This document shows positions 6,189 to 12,656 of a stretch of 17,548 nt of DNA, piece by piece (the first letter of the stretch is position 1; every line of letters starts with the position of its first letter). The stretch covers positions 1-17,548 of the forward strand of contig CAZLAP010000028.1 in assembly GCA_964557715.1 (NCBI GenBank). Reading direction: 5' to 3'. The stretch comes from CAZLAP01 sp964557715 (lineage in GTDB: Bacteria; Patescibacteriota; Minisyncoccia; Minisyncoccales; RBG-13-42-11). The translations under genes and the position numbers were made by a program. Below the pieces are notes generated by a model. It saw only the letters and a program-made list of their open reading frames with translations. It made no database searches and had not been told where the DNA came from.

Positions 6189-6302
6189 AACTTCTTCTAC
6201 ACCTGCGCTTCCGCATAAACATAATTATAGAATGGAAGCTTGGTCTACGAAGAAGTTTCAGGCAATATAGCCCAGGAAATTATTGAAGGAAAAAGAAGGT
6301 GA
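6132..6302. repeat. Exact 57-bp direct duplication of the fusA 3' end flanking a 57-bp spacer
   Basis: 6132-6188 (last 19 codons of fusA with TGA) and 6246-6302 are identical over 57 bp, and the bases on either side differ. The spacer 6189-6245 is also 57 bp, so the offset is 114 bp and frame is preserved. The segment 6186-6197 (TGAAACTTCTTC) is the reverse complement of 6135-6146 and of 6249-6260. Together with GCTTCC (6208-6213 region) and GGAAGC (about 6234-6239) it allows a long imperfect hairpin across the spacer. The downstream copy is out of use as coding sequence because the first TGA precedes it. Confidence 0.9.
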
Positions 6303-6317
6303 TTTGAATATTCTTTA

Positions 6318-6345
6318 TTGACATTTTTTTTTAAACAGTTATAAT
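6318..6345 (+). promoter_or_regulatory. Consensus promoter of tuf-rpsJ
   Basis: TTGACA (6318-6323) and TATAAT (6340-6345) are perfect hexamers with a 16-bp spacer rich in T. The expected start near 6352 gives a leader of about 108 nt before the tuf ATG at 6460. This explains why tuf can be expressed apart from fusA. Confidence 0.8.
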
Positions 6346-6399
6346 TTTATTATTAATTTCAAAAAACAAAAGGTCAGTTAAAAAATTAATTAAAAAGAA

Positions 6400-6445
6400 G
6401 CTTTTTGGAGAAAAGCGAAAATAAGGATGAGAAAAAGTTCTCATC
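6400..6445 (+). promoter_or_regulatory. Two hairpins in the tuf leader
   Basis: Hairpin A is GCTTTT (6400-6405), TGGAG loop, AAAAGC (6411-6416); its loop holds the only GGAG near tuf. Hairpin B is GATGAGAA (6426-6433), AAAG loop, TTCTCATC (6438-6445), a member of the palindrome family found elsewhere in the window. GGAG is ~50 nt from the chosen tuf start unless hairpin B folds. A role in translation control is possible but unproven. Confidence 0.5.
6426..6445. repeat. Mini-palindrome, GATGAGAA / TTCTCATC, before tuf
   Basis: Arms GATGAGAA (6426-6433) and TTCTCATC (6438-6445) flank an AAAG loop. The ATG in the left arm (6427) is in frame with tuf, 33 bp upstream of its proper start. It belongs with the palindromes at 8440-8459, 12605-12625 and 12834-12853. 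Confidence 0.85.
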
Positions 6446-6459
6446 TTTCAAAAAAAATT

Positions 6460-7659
6460 ATGGCAGAAAAAGAAAAATTTTTAAGAGAAAAACCTCATCT
6501 TAATATTGGTTCCATTGGTCACGTTGACCATGGAAAGACAACTTTAACCGCCGCTGTTCTTAATGCTCAGAAATTGGCAGGGTTAAAAGCAACAGAAAGA
6601 TCAATAGAGCAAATTGATTCAGCTCCTGAGGAAAAAGCCAGAGGGTTGACTATTAATGTTACTCACGTTGAGTTTGAATCGGAAAAAAGGCATTATGCCT
6701 GGATTGATTGTCCCGGCCATGCCGATTACATCAAGAATATGATTACAGGCGCAGCTCAAATGGATGGAGCGATTTTAGTCGTTTCAGCGCCTGACGGACC
6801 TATGCCTCAAACAAGAGAGCATATTCTTTTGGCCAGACAGGTTGGTTTGCCTTCAATCGTTGTGTTCTTAAATAAGTGCGATATGGTTGATGATCCGGAA
6901 ATGATTTCTCTGGTTGAATCGGAAATAAGGGAATTATTGAAAAAATACGGTTTTCCGGGAGACGAAACCCCGATAATTAAGGGTTCTGCCTTAAAGGCTT
7001 TGGAAGCTAATTCTGTTGAAGATGAAGCAGTAATGCCTATTTTAGAATTGGTTAAAGCCATAGACGAGCATGTGCCGGAGCCTGCCAGGGAAACAGACAA
7101 ACCTTTTTTAATGGCTATTGAGGACGTTTTTTCCATAGCTGGCAGAGGAACAGTTGCTACGGGCAGGATTGAACGCGGAATCATCAAGCCAAACGAAGAA
7201 GTGGAATTGGTTGGGATTAAGCCAACTGCAAAAACGATTGCTGTCAGTGTTGAAATGTTCAATAAGATGCTGGACGAAGGCAGAGCCGGAGACAATGTTG
7301 GAATACTGCTCCGCGGCTTGAAAAAAGAAGAAGTTGAAAGAGGACAGGTTTTAGCCAAACCCGGAAGCATTACTCCTCATACTGAATTTGAAGGAGAAGT
7401 TTATATTCTAACCAAAGAAGAAGGGGGTCGCCATACGCCTTTCTTTACAGGCTATAAGCCTCAGCTTTATTTTAGAACGACAGATGTAACTGGCGATGTA
7501 ACTTTGCCCGAAGGAACAGAGATGGTTATGCCCGGCGACACGGTAAACTTAAAAGTGAAGTTAATGGCGCCGATTGCCATGGAAGAAAAACAAAGATTTG
7601 CTATTAGGGAAGGAGGAAAGACCGTGGGAGCCGGAGTGGTTACTAAAATCATTAAATAA
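6460..7659 (+). CDS. tuf: Translation elongation factor Tu
   Basis: EF-Tu delivers aminoacyl-tRNA to the ribosome as a GTP complex. From the ATG at 6460 the product is 399 residues, the normal size, beginning MAEKEKFLREKPHLNIGSIG like other bacterial EF-Tus. Motifs are GHVDHGKT at 20-27, RGLT at 61-64 (usually RGIT), DCPGH at 83-87 and NKCD at 138-141, with GSALKALE as G5. Domains II and III follow, including GRIERG and GGRHTPFF. An ATG at 6427 in the same frame would add 11 residues (MRKSSHLSKKI), but it lies inside a hairpin arm and has no family counterpart, so I reject it as the main start. rpsJ follows after 8 bp. Confidence 0.97.
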   Translation: MAEKEKFLREKPHLNIGSIGHVDHGKTTLTAAVLNAQKLAGLKATERSIEQIDSAPEEKARGLTINVTHVEFESEKRHYAWIDCPGHADYIKNMITGAAQMDGAILVVSAPDGPMPQTREHILLARQVGLPSIVVFLNKCDMVDDPEMISLVESEIRELLKKYGFPGDETPIIKGSALKALEANSVEDEAVMPILELVKAIDEHVPEPARETDKPFLMAIEDVFSIAGRGTVATGRIERGIIKPNEEVELVGIKPTAKTIAVSVEMFNKMLDEGRAGDNVGILLRGLKKEEVERGQVLAKPGSITPHTEFEGEVYILTKEEGGRHTPFFTGYKPQLYFRTTDVTGDVTLPEGTEMVMPGDTVNLKVKLMAPIAMEEKQRFAIREGGKTVGAGVVTKIIK

Positions 7660-7667
7660 CGAACAAG

Positions 7668-8009
7668 ATGCCGAAAAAGAAAATTACCGAGACACAAGAA
7701 GAGGCAAGGCCCAAGATTAGAATTAAGCTGCGAGCTTTTGACCATAAAGTGATTGACAGTTCCGCTCGACAGATTATTGAAGTAAGTTTGAGAAGCGGGG
7801 CCGAAATAACAGGTCCTGTTCCTTTGCCCACTGAAATTCATAAATATACGGTGAATCGGTCCACTTTCGTTCATAAGGACGCAAGGGAGCAGTTTGAAAT
7901 GAGAGTTCACAAAAGATTGATTGACATATTGAATTCCAACCAAAAGTTGATTGATTCTTTAATGAATTTGAATTTGCCGGCCGGAGTGGATATTGAGATA
8001 AAAATGTAA
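7668..8009 (+). CDS. rpsJ: 30S ribosomal protein uS10
   Basis: This 113-residue head protein corresponds to NusE in antitermination. Core motifs are KIRIKLRAFDHKVIDSSARQ-like at the start, GPVPLPTEIHKYTVNRSTFVHKDAREQFEMR in the middle, and HKRLIDI with NLPAGVDIEIKM at the end. It has about 10 extra residues (MPKKKITETQ) ahead of the normal start, and the ATG at 7668 is the only good start after the tuf stop. It is 8 bp from tuf and 148 bp from rplC, with a terminator-like hairpin in that gap. rpsJ therefore looks coupled to the tuf transcript, with partial separation from the rest of the S10 cluster. Confidence 0.96.
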   Translation: MPKKKITETQEEARPKIRIKLRAFDHKVIDSSARQIIEVSLRSGAEITGPVPLPTEIHKYTVNRSTFVHKDAREQFEMRVHKRLIDILNSNQKLIDSLMNLNLPAGVDIEIKM

Positions 8010-8082
8010 AAAAATAATTAATTATGGAAGTTTATTTCCAAATAGATTAAATTTACAAACGTTAAACTAGTCTTATTGAAGG

Positions 8083-8103
8083 CTGGGCTAGTGCCCAGTT
8101 TTT
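8083..8103 (+). terminator. Terminator-like hairpin between rpsJ and rplC
   Basis: CTGGGC (8083-8088), TAGT loop, GCCCAG (8093-8098) is followed at once by TTTTT (8099-8103), the form of an intrinsic terminator. ACTAG at 8066-8070 is complementary to CTAGT at 8088-8092, which includes the loop and one stem base, so an alternative fold exists. Because rplC to secY lie downstream without an obvious strong promoter, this may be an attenuator rather than a full stop. The remaining part of the gap holds small inverted repeats (CAGG-CTTG-CCTG near 8125; ACCG/CGGT near 8139-8151). Confidence 0.65.
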
Positions 8104-8157
8104 CATTCGTAATTTTAAAGATACAGGCTTGCCTGAAACCGATATCCGGTCGCATAA

Positions 8158-8820
8158 ATGCAAGCTTTCAAATCAGTGAAATTCATATTAGGAAAAAAAA
8201 TAGGGATGAGCCAGATTTTTGACGGACAGAAAGACGGAAAAGCAGTTCCCGCAACTTTGATTGAAGCAGGGCCTTGTTATATTAGTCAAATCAAGAAGAA
8301 GGACAAAGACGGCTACGAAGCTTTTCAGATCGGTTTTATTAAAAAAACAAAAAAAATAAAAAAAACAGAAAAAGGAAAAGAATTTAAGTTTGTCAGAGAA
8401 TTTAGAGTTGTTGAGAAGGCTAATGTTGGCTCGGTAGTCGATGAAGCTAAAGTTTCATCTTCACCTTCGCCAACTAATGTTGGCTCGGTAGTAGACGTCA
8501 GTGTTTTTAAAGAGGGGGATAAGGTAAAAATTTCAGGAATTTCCAAAGGAAAGGGTTTTCAGGGAGCAGTAAAGAGGTGGGGATTTTCCGGAAGAAACGC
8601 CACCCATGGCGTAAAACACGAACAAAGAACTTTGGGTTCGGTTGGCTCTTCTTTCCCCGAAAGAGTTATCAAAGGAAGGAAAATGCCCGGCAGGACCGGC
8701 TCTGAAAGAACAACAATTAAAAATTTAGAAGTAATAAAAGTTGATAAAGAAAACAATATTTTGGCGGTGAAAGGAGCGGTGCCCGGAGCCAGAGGAACGC
8801 TTTTGGAAATAAGAGGATAA
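8158..8820 (+). CDS. rplC: 50S ribosomal protein uL3, with a repeated insertion
   Basis: This 220-residue protein binds the 5' and 3' ends of 23S rRNA and reaches toward the peptidyl-transferase centre. It is clear from ILGKKIGMSQIFD at 10-22, VKISGISKGKGFQGAVKRWGF at about 123-143, THG, GSVGSSFPERVIKGRKMPGR and VKGAVPGARG. Bacterial L3 is about 205-215 residues, and family sequences pass directly from the EFRV strand to a VFKEGDKV-type strand. Here NVGSVVD occurs twice, at 89-95 and 107-113. It is encoded by a 19-bp exact repeat 54 bp apart that encloses a GATGAAG-type palindrome. The insertion keeps frame and adds about 18 residues in a surface loop. There is no Shine-Dalgarno. rplD starts 10 bp downstream. 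Confidence 0.96.
   Translation: MQAFKSVKFILGKKIGMSQIFDGQKDGKAVPATLIEAGPCYISQIKKKDKDGYEAFQIGFIKKTKKIKKTEKGKEFKFVREFRVVEKANVGSVVDEAKVSSSPSPTNVGSVVDVSVFKEGDKVKISGISKGKGFQGAVKRWGFSGRNATHGVKHEQRTLGSVGSSFPERVIKGRKMPGRTGSERTTIKNLEVIKVDKENNILAVKGAVPGARGTLLEIRG
8420..8492. repeat. In-frame 54-bp duplication in rplC with enclosed palindrome
   Basis: A 19-bp sequence, CTAATGTTGGCTCGGTAGT, occurs at 8420-8438 and again at 8474-8492. Between the copies lies the palindrome GATGAAGCT-AA-AGTTTCATC at 8440-8459 (one G-T pairing), and GCCAAC-TAAT-GTTGGC spans 8469-8484. The 54-bp offset is 18 codons, so the frame is kept. Confidence 0.85.
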
Positions 8821-8830
8821 CATTAAAACT

Positions 8831-9454
8831 ATGAAAGCTAATGTTTACAATCAAGAAGGAAAGGAAGTCGGAACAATGGTATTGCCTAAAGAAATATTTG
8901 GCGCAGAACTGAAATCTGATTTGGTTTATCAGGTGGCGGTTTCACAAATGGCGAATCGCAGAAAGGCTGTTGCTAAAGCAAAAGACAGGGGAGAAGTTAG
9001 AGGCGGAGGCAGAAAGCCTTGGCGTCAAAAAGGAACGGGCAGGGCCAGGCACGGTTCGCGCCGCTCGCCTTTATGGCGGGGAGGCGGCGTAACTTTTGGT
9101 CCGACGAAAGACAAGGTTTTTAAAAAAAAGATAAATAAAAAGATGAAAAGAAAAGCCTTGCTTATGGTTTTATCCGAAAAAGCGAAAAATAATTTAATTA
9201 TAGTCTTAGATAAATTAAATTTGCCTTCGTCAAAAACTAAAGCCTTATCTCAAATTATAAGAAAATTGCCTATTAAAGAAAAAAGCTGCTTGATTATTTT
9301 GCCTAAAACTGAAAAAAATATAGTTGTTGCCGCTAAAAATATTTCCAGATTAAAAGTTATGGAAGCTAAGAGCTTAAACGCCTTAGATTTGCTTTCATTT
9401 AAATGCTTAATAATGATGAAAGAGGCGATACAGGCGGCAAAGACATTAAAATAG
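8831..9454 (+). CDS. rplD: 50S ribosomal protein uL4
   Basis: This 207-residue protein has a long loop that lines the exit tunnel. The loop motif RGGGRKPWRQKGTGRARHGS sits at 57-76, followed by RSPLWRGGGVTFGP. The N-terminal strand and VSQMANRRKAVAKAK helix are standard, and the C-terminal Rossmann-like half (IIVLDKLNLPSSKTKAL, then SLNALDLLSFKCLIMMKEAI) is complete. Length is normal. In E. coli L4 represses its own operon; no such leader is visible ahead of rpsJ, though the gap before rplC could serve. It lies 10 bp after rplC and 16 bp before rplW, with no Shine-Dalgarno at the right distance. Confidence 0.97.
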   Translation: MKANVYNQEGKEVGTMVLPKEIFGAELKSDLVYQVAVSQMANRRKAVAKAKDRGEVRGGGRKPWRQKGTGRARHGSRRSPLWRGGGVTFGPTKDKVFKKKINKKMKRKALLMVLSEKAKNNLIIVLDKLNLPSSKTKALSQIIRKLPIKEKSCLIILPKTEKNIVVAAKNISRLKVMEAKSLNALDLLSFKCLIMMKEAIQAAKTLK

Positions 9455-9470
9455 CGAGAAAATTTCCATT

Positions 9471-9878
9471 ATGAGTTTAATAAATTTTTTGAAAAAGAAA
9501 CCGGCAAAAATTGTTGCTGAAAAAAAACCTAAAGAAAGCAAGGTTGAAAAACCGCATAAAGCTGAAATTTCCGAAAGCAAGAAGAAAAGAAGAATCAGCC
9601 AAAGCTATTTGATTTTGAAAACTCCTCACGTTACTGAAAAAGCTTCGGATTTGGCGGAAAAAAATCAGTATTCTTTCAGGGTTTTTTCCAAAGCCAATAA
9701 AGCAGAAATAAAAAAAGCAGTGGAAAGCGATTTCGGAGTTGATGTGGTTTCAGTAAGAATTATCAACGTCCATAGAAAAAAAAGGAGACTCGGCAAAATT
9801 AAAGGAATAAAACCAGGTTATAAAAAGGCTATTGTTAAAATAAAAAAAGGGCAGAAGATTGAAATATTGCCGCGTTAA
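9471..9878 (+). CDS. rplW: 50S ribosomal protein uL23, with N-terminal basic extension
   Basis: L23 sits at the tunnel exit and is the docking site for trigger factor and SRP. The conserved domain runs from about residue 43 to 135: LKTPHVTEKASDLAEKNQYSFRV, NKAEIKKAVESDFGVDVVSVRI and the GYKKAIVKI end. Ahead of it are about 42 lysine- and glutamate-rich residues (LINFLKKKPAKIVAEKKPK and onward) not found in the ~95-residue standard form. This tail is likely disordered and lies close to the nascent chain exit. The gene is 16 bp after rplD and 7 bp before the chosen rplB start. Confidence 0.95.
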   Translation: MSLINFLKKKPAKIVAEKKPKESKVEKPHKAEISESKKKRRISQSYLILKTPHVTEKASDLAEKNQYSFRVFSKANKAEIKKAVESDFGVDVVSVRIINVHRKKRRLGKIKGIKPGYKKAIVKIKKGQKIEILPR

Positions 9879-9885
9879 TAATATT

Positions 9886-10659
9886 ATGAAATTGCTAAAT
9901 AAAAAAAAGCCGGAAAAAAAACTACTTCTATCTCTGAAAAAAAATGCTGGCCGGGCGCGTTCCGGCCGTATCACAATTCGTCATAGGGGAGGCGGCGCGA
10001 GAAAGCTCTACAGAATTATTGACTTTGCTCAGAAAAAAATTAATATGCCGGCCTTGGTTAAATCAATTGAATACGATCCAAACAGAACTTCCTTTATTTG
10101 TCTTTTAGAGTACGAAGATGGAGAGAAAAGTTATCAAATTTGTCCTGACCGTTTAAAAGTAGGCGATAAGCTGATTTGTTCGGAAAAAACCGAAATAAAA
10201 ACAGGAAACAGAATGAAGTTAAAAAATATTCCGGTAGGCACTCAGGTTTACAATATTGAAATTGAACCGGACAAAGGAGGGAAGCTGGCAAGAGGTGCCG
10301 GAACTTCGGCTAAGGTCGCGGCTCAAGAAGGAAAATATACTCATTTGGTTTTTCCTTCTTCCGAAACAAAAAAAGTTTTCGGAGATTGCTATGCTTCAAT
10401 AGGACAAGTTTCTTTTCCTGAACATAAATTTGTTAAGATAAAAAAAGCAGGAAGCGTAAGATTAAAAGGCAGGAGACCTCAGGTCAGAGGCTCGGCAATG
10501 AATCCTCCGGATCATCCTCATGGAGGAGGAGAAGGAAGGTCTTCAATCGGTTTGAAACATCCGAAAACTCCGTGGGGCAAGCCGGCTCTCGGGGTCAAGA
10601 CAAGAAAAAAGAAATGGACAGACAAACTGATAATCAAAAGAAAACTAAAGAAAAAATAA
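9886..10659 (+). CDS. rplB: 50S ribosomal protein uL2, short N terminus
   Basis: L2 is a core protein needed for subunit association and peptidyl-transferase activity. Recognisable parts are GRITIRHRGGGARKLYRIIDF, IEYDPNRTSFI, LKNIPVGT, the GAGTSAKVAAQEGKY stretch, and NPPDHPHGGGEGR with the conserved histidine near the catalytic centre. From the ATG at 9886 it has 257 residues against ~275 usually. The missing part is the N-terminal KKYKPTTPGRR-type segment of roughly 18-22 residues. An ATG at 9859 in the same frame would give 266 residues but overlaps rplW by 20 bp, and MKYCRVNNI resembles nothing in L2. I prefer 9886. rpsS begins 1 bp after the stop. Confidence 0.95.
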   Translation: MKLLNKKKPEKKLLLSLKKNAGRARSGRITIRHRGGGARKLYRIIDFAQKKINMPALVKSIEYDPNRTSFICLLEYEDGEKSYQICPDRLKVGDKLICSEKTEIKTGNRMKLKNIPVGTQVYNIEIEPDKGGKLARGAGTSAKVAAQEGKYTHLVFPSSETKKVFGDCYASIGQVSFPEHKFVKIKKAGSVRLKGRRPQVRGSAMNPPDHPHGGGEGRSSIGLKHPKTPWGKPALGVKTRKKKWTDKLIIKRKLKKK

Positions 10660-10660
10660 T

Positions 10661-10969
10661 ATGCCCAGAAGTTTAAAAAAGGGTCCGTTTGTGGACGATA
10701 AATTATTAGAAAAAATCAAAAGATTAAAGCCTGACGGAGAGGAAATTGTAAAAACTTGGTCAAGAAGGTCAACCATTGTGCCTGAAATGATCGGTTTTAC
10801 TTTCGGAGTTTATAATGGAAAGGAATTCATTACCGTGAAAGTAAATGAAAATATGGTCGGTCACAAGCTTGGTGAATTTTCTCCAACCACTAAATTCGGC
10901 AGGCACGGCGGAAAAATGCAAAGAGAATTAGAGTCAAAGTCAGCCGAAAAAGGAGCGGCAAAAACATAA
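10661..10969 (+). CDS. rpsS: 30S ribosomal protein uS19
   Basis: This 102-residue head protein forms a complex with S13 near the decoding A site. The start MPRSLKKGPFVDDKLLEKI, the centre WSRRSTIVPEMIGFTFGVYNGKEF and the end GHKLGEFSPTTKFGRHGGK are all canonical, and length is slightly above the usual 88-93 because of a short charged tail. It begins 1 bp after rplB with TAATATG and no Shine-Dalgarno, which suggests translational coupling. rplV follows after 37 bp. Confidence 0.97.
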   Translation: MPRSLKKGPFVDDKLLEKIKRLKPDGEEIVKTWSRRSTIVPEMIGFTFGVYNGKEFITVKVNENMVGHKLGEFSPTTKFGRHGGKMQRELESKSAEKGAAKT

Positions 10970-11006
10970 GAGTCGTTAGATGGCGAGATAAGTTTTATTT
11001 TACTTT

Positions 11007-11519
11007 ATGGAAGTTTCAGCAAAATTAAATTATTTAAGGATAGCTCCCAGAAAAGTTCGCCTGCTGGCTGATTTAATCAGAGGAAAAAAGGTTAAGGAGG
11101 CGCAGACTGCCTTGAATTTTGCCGTAAAAAAGGGTTCGTTGCCTATGCTGAAACTTTTAAATCAAGCTGTTGCCAACGCTAAAAATAATTTTCAATTGGA
11201 TTCAGACAGTTTGTTTATTTATAGAATTATCGTGAACGAGGGCCCCAAATTAAAAAGATGGCGTCCTCGCGCCCGAGGTCAAGCTTATGAGATACAGAAA
11301 AAGACTTCCCACATTGCCATTGTTTTGAAAAGCTTTAAAAAAGTTAAAAAAGCAAAAACTAAAGCAATAGCGAAGGACAAGCAATCTTTTCAGCGCCCGG
11401 AAGAAAAAAATAAAAAAACAGAAAAGATAAAAACGGAAAAGCCGAAGCCGGAATTAAAGACGGTTAAACCGAAATCTGAAAAAGGAATTAAAAGAATATT
11501 CAGACGCAAGGCATTTTAA
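11007..11519 (+). CDS. rplV: 50S ribosomal protein uL22, with long C-terminal basic tail
   Basis: L22 lines the exit tunnel with its beta-hairpin. The core occupies residues 1-110, with YLRIAPRKVRLLADLIRGKKV at the start, NQAVANAKNNF in the middle and the RWRPRARGQAYEIQKKTSHI hairpin near the end. The remaining 60 residues are an added lysine/glutamate/proline-rich tail ending GIKRIFRRKAF. Standard L22 is ~110 residues. The tail is probably disordered, on the solvent side of the exit. The gene lies 37 bp after rpsS and 4 bp before rpsC. Confidence 0.95.
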   Translation: MEVSAKLNYLRIAPRKVRLLADLIRGKKVKEAQTALNFAVKKGSLPMLKLLNQAVANAKNNFQLDSDSLFIYRIIVNEGPKLKRWRPRARGQAYEIQKKTSHIAIVLKSFKKVKKAKTKAIAKDKQSFQRPEEKNKKTEKIKTEKPKPELKTVKPKSEKGIKRIFRRKAF

Positions 11520-11523
11520 TTAT

Positions 11524-12174
11524 ATGACCCATAAAGTTCATCCAAAAGCATACAGGTTGAAAAATTTAGCCAATTGGGATTCTCGCTGGCTAAATAAAAA
11601 AAATTTTGCCAAATACTTAGAAGAAGATTTTAAAATCAGGGAGTTTTTGAATCAGAAAATCGGAAAATTAGGAGTGGAGAAAATTGAAATTGAAAGATTT
11701 CTCGGCAAGTTGAACATAATTATTTTTACTGCCAAACCGGGTCTGATTATAGGCAGGGGGGGAAGCGGAGTTGAAGAGCTGAAGAAAAAATTGGAAAATA
11801 AAATACTTAAACCCAATAAAGAATCTAAAAAAGAAGTCAAAATTGAAATTAGAGAAATTAGAGGCGTTTGGTCTTCCGCTATGCTGACCGCTCAATACAT
11901 TGCCCAGCAGATTGAAAAAAGAATAAGATTCAGAAGAGTTTTGAAGCAGGCTCTTGACAGGATTATGCTTTCCAGGCAGGTAAAGGGAGCAAGAATTGAA
12001 ATATCCGGCAGACTGGACGGTTCTGAAATTGCCAGAAGAGAATGGCTTCAGAAAGGAAGATTGCCCCGCCAGACTCTGAGAGCTGATATTGATTTTGCCG
12101 AAAATACGGCTTATTGTACATACGGCACAATAGGAATAAAGGTTTGGATTTACAAGGGCGAGAAATTTGAGTAG
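11524..12174 (+). CDS. rpsC: 30S ribosomal protein uS3
   Basis: S3 forms part of the mRNA entry channel and the ribosomal helicase with S4 and S5. It has 216 residues, a normal length. The N-terminal HKVHPKAYRL, the KH domain with IIFTAKPGLIIGRGG (GRGG at 77-80), and the C-terminal KGARIEISGRLDGSEIARRE and LRADIDFAENTAYCTYGTIG segments are typical. It starts 4 bp after rplV (AATTATATG, no Shine-Dalgarno). The next gene begins 13 bp after its TAG stop. Confidence 0.97.
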   Translation: MTHKVHPKAYRLKNLANWDSRWLNKKNFAKYLEEDFKIREFLNQKIGKLGVEKIEIERFLGKLNIIIFTAKPGLIIGRGGSGVEELKKKLENKILKPNKESKKEVKIEIREIRGVWSSAMLTAQYIAQQIEKRIRFRRVLKQALDRIMLSRQVKGARIEISGRLDGSEIARREWLQKGRLPRQTLRADIDFAENTAYCTYGTIGIKVWIYKGEKFE

Positions 12175-12187
12175 CTTTTTGCAAAAT

Positions 12188-12598
12188 ATGTCCATATTAA
12201 TGCCTAAAAAAGTCAAACACCGAAAGTGGCAAAAGGGAAGGTCAAAAGGTTTGGAGTCTCGAGGCGCCAATCTTTCTTTCGGCTCTTTCGGCTTGATGTC
12301 TTTAAGCGATTGTTGGATTTCAGCAAGGCAAATTGAGGCCGGCCGGAGAGCGATTATCAGATATCTCAAAAAAGGAGGAAAGCTTTGGATTAGGATTTTT
12401 CCCGATAAACCGATAACAAAAAAAGGCACAGAAGTTCCAATGGGCGGAGGAAAAGGTTCGGTTGATCATTATGCTTTTCCAATAAGGCCCGGCAGAATTA
12501 TTTTTGAATTAGATGGAATAAAAGAAGAAATAGCTAAAAGCGCCTTCAGAAAAGCTGCCTCCAAATTGCCCATAAAAACAAAATTTGTTAAAAGGTAG
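12188..12598 (+). CDS. rplP: 50S ribosomal protein uL16
   Basis: L16 helps shape the A-site tRNA binding region of the 50S. Canonical parts are MPKKVKHRKWQKGRSKG, LSFGSFGLMSL, ISARQIEAGRRAI, KLWIRIFPDKPITKKGTEVPMGGGKG and KLPIKTKFVKR at the end. Three in-frame ATGs compete: 12167 (overlaps rpsC), 12188 (MSILMPKK, 136 residues) and 12200 (MPKK, 132 residues). Bacterial L16 normally has two or three residues before PKR, so 12188 is chosen, with 12200 close behind. None has a Shine-Dalgarno. A palindrome at 12605-12625 follows the stop. Confidence 0.95.
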   Translation: MSILMPKKVKHRKWQKGRSKGLESRGANLSFGSFGLMSLSDCWISARQIEAGRRAIIRYLKKGGKLWIRIFPDKPITKKGTEVPMGGGKGSVDHYAFPIRPGRIIFELDGIKEEIAKSAFRKAASKLPIKTKFVKR

Positions 12599-12604
12599 AC
12601 ATGC

Positions 12605-12625
12605 GATGAAGGGCAAGCCTTCATC
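12605..12625. repeat. Mini-palindrome, GATGAAGG / CCTTCATC, between rplP and rpmC
   Basis: Arms GATGAAGG (12605-12612) and CCTTCATC (12618-12625) are exact complements around a GCAAG loop. It lies 6 bp after the rplP stop and 31 bp before the rpmC start. The ATG inside the left arm (12606) is in frame with rpmC. Confidence 0.85.
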
Positions 12626-12656
12626 TTTATCTGCATTTTTACTTCGTAAAAATTTG

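Noticed and set aside
6427..6459. N-terminal extension of EF-Tu from the upstream ATG
   Set aside because: The extra 11 residues have no family counterpart and are encoded by a hairpin; MAEKEKF at 6460 matches the usual EF-Tu start.
6807..7370. 187-codon minus-strand frame inside tuf
   Set aside because: It is a shadow of the highly conserved EF-Tu coding strand; serine/threonine-rich composition is typical of antisense frames.
11668..12429. 253-codon minus-strand frame across rpsC and rplP
   Set aside because: Both plus-strand genes are certain; the frame has no domain and no promoter.
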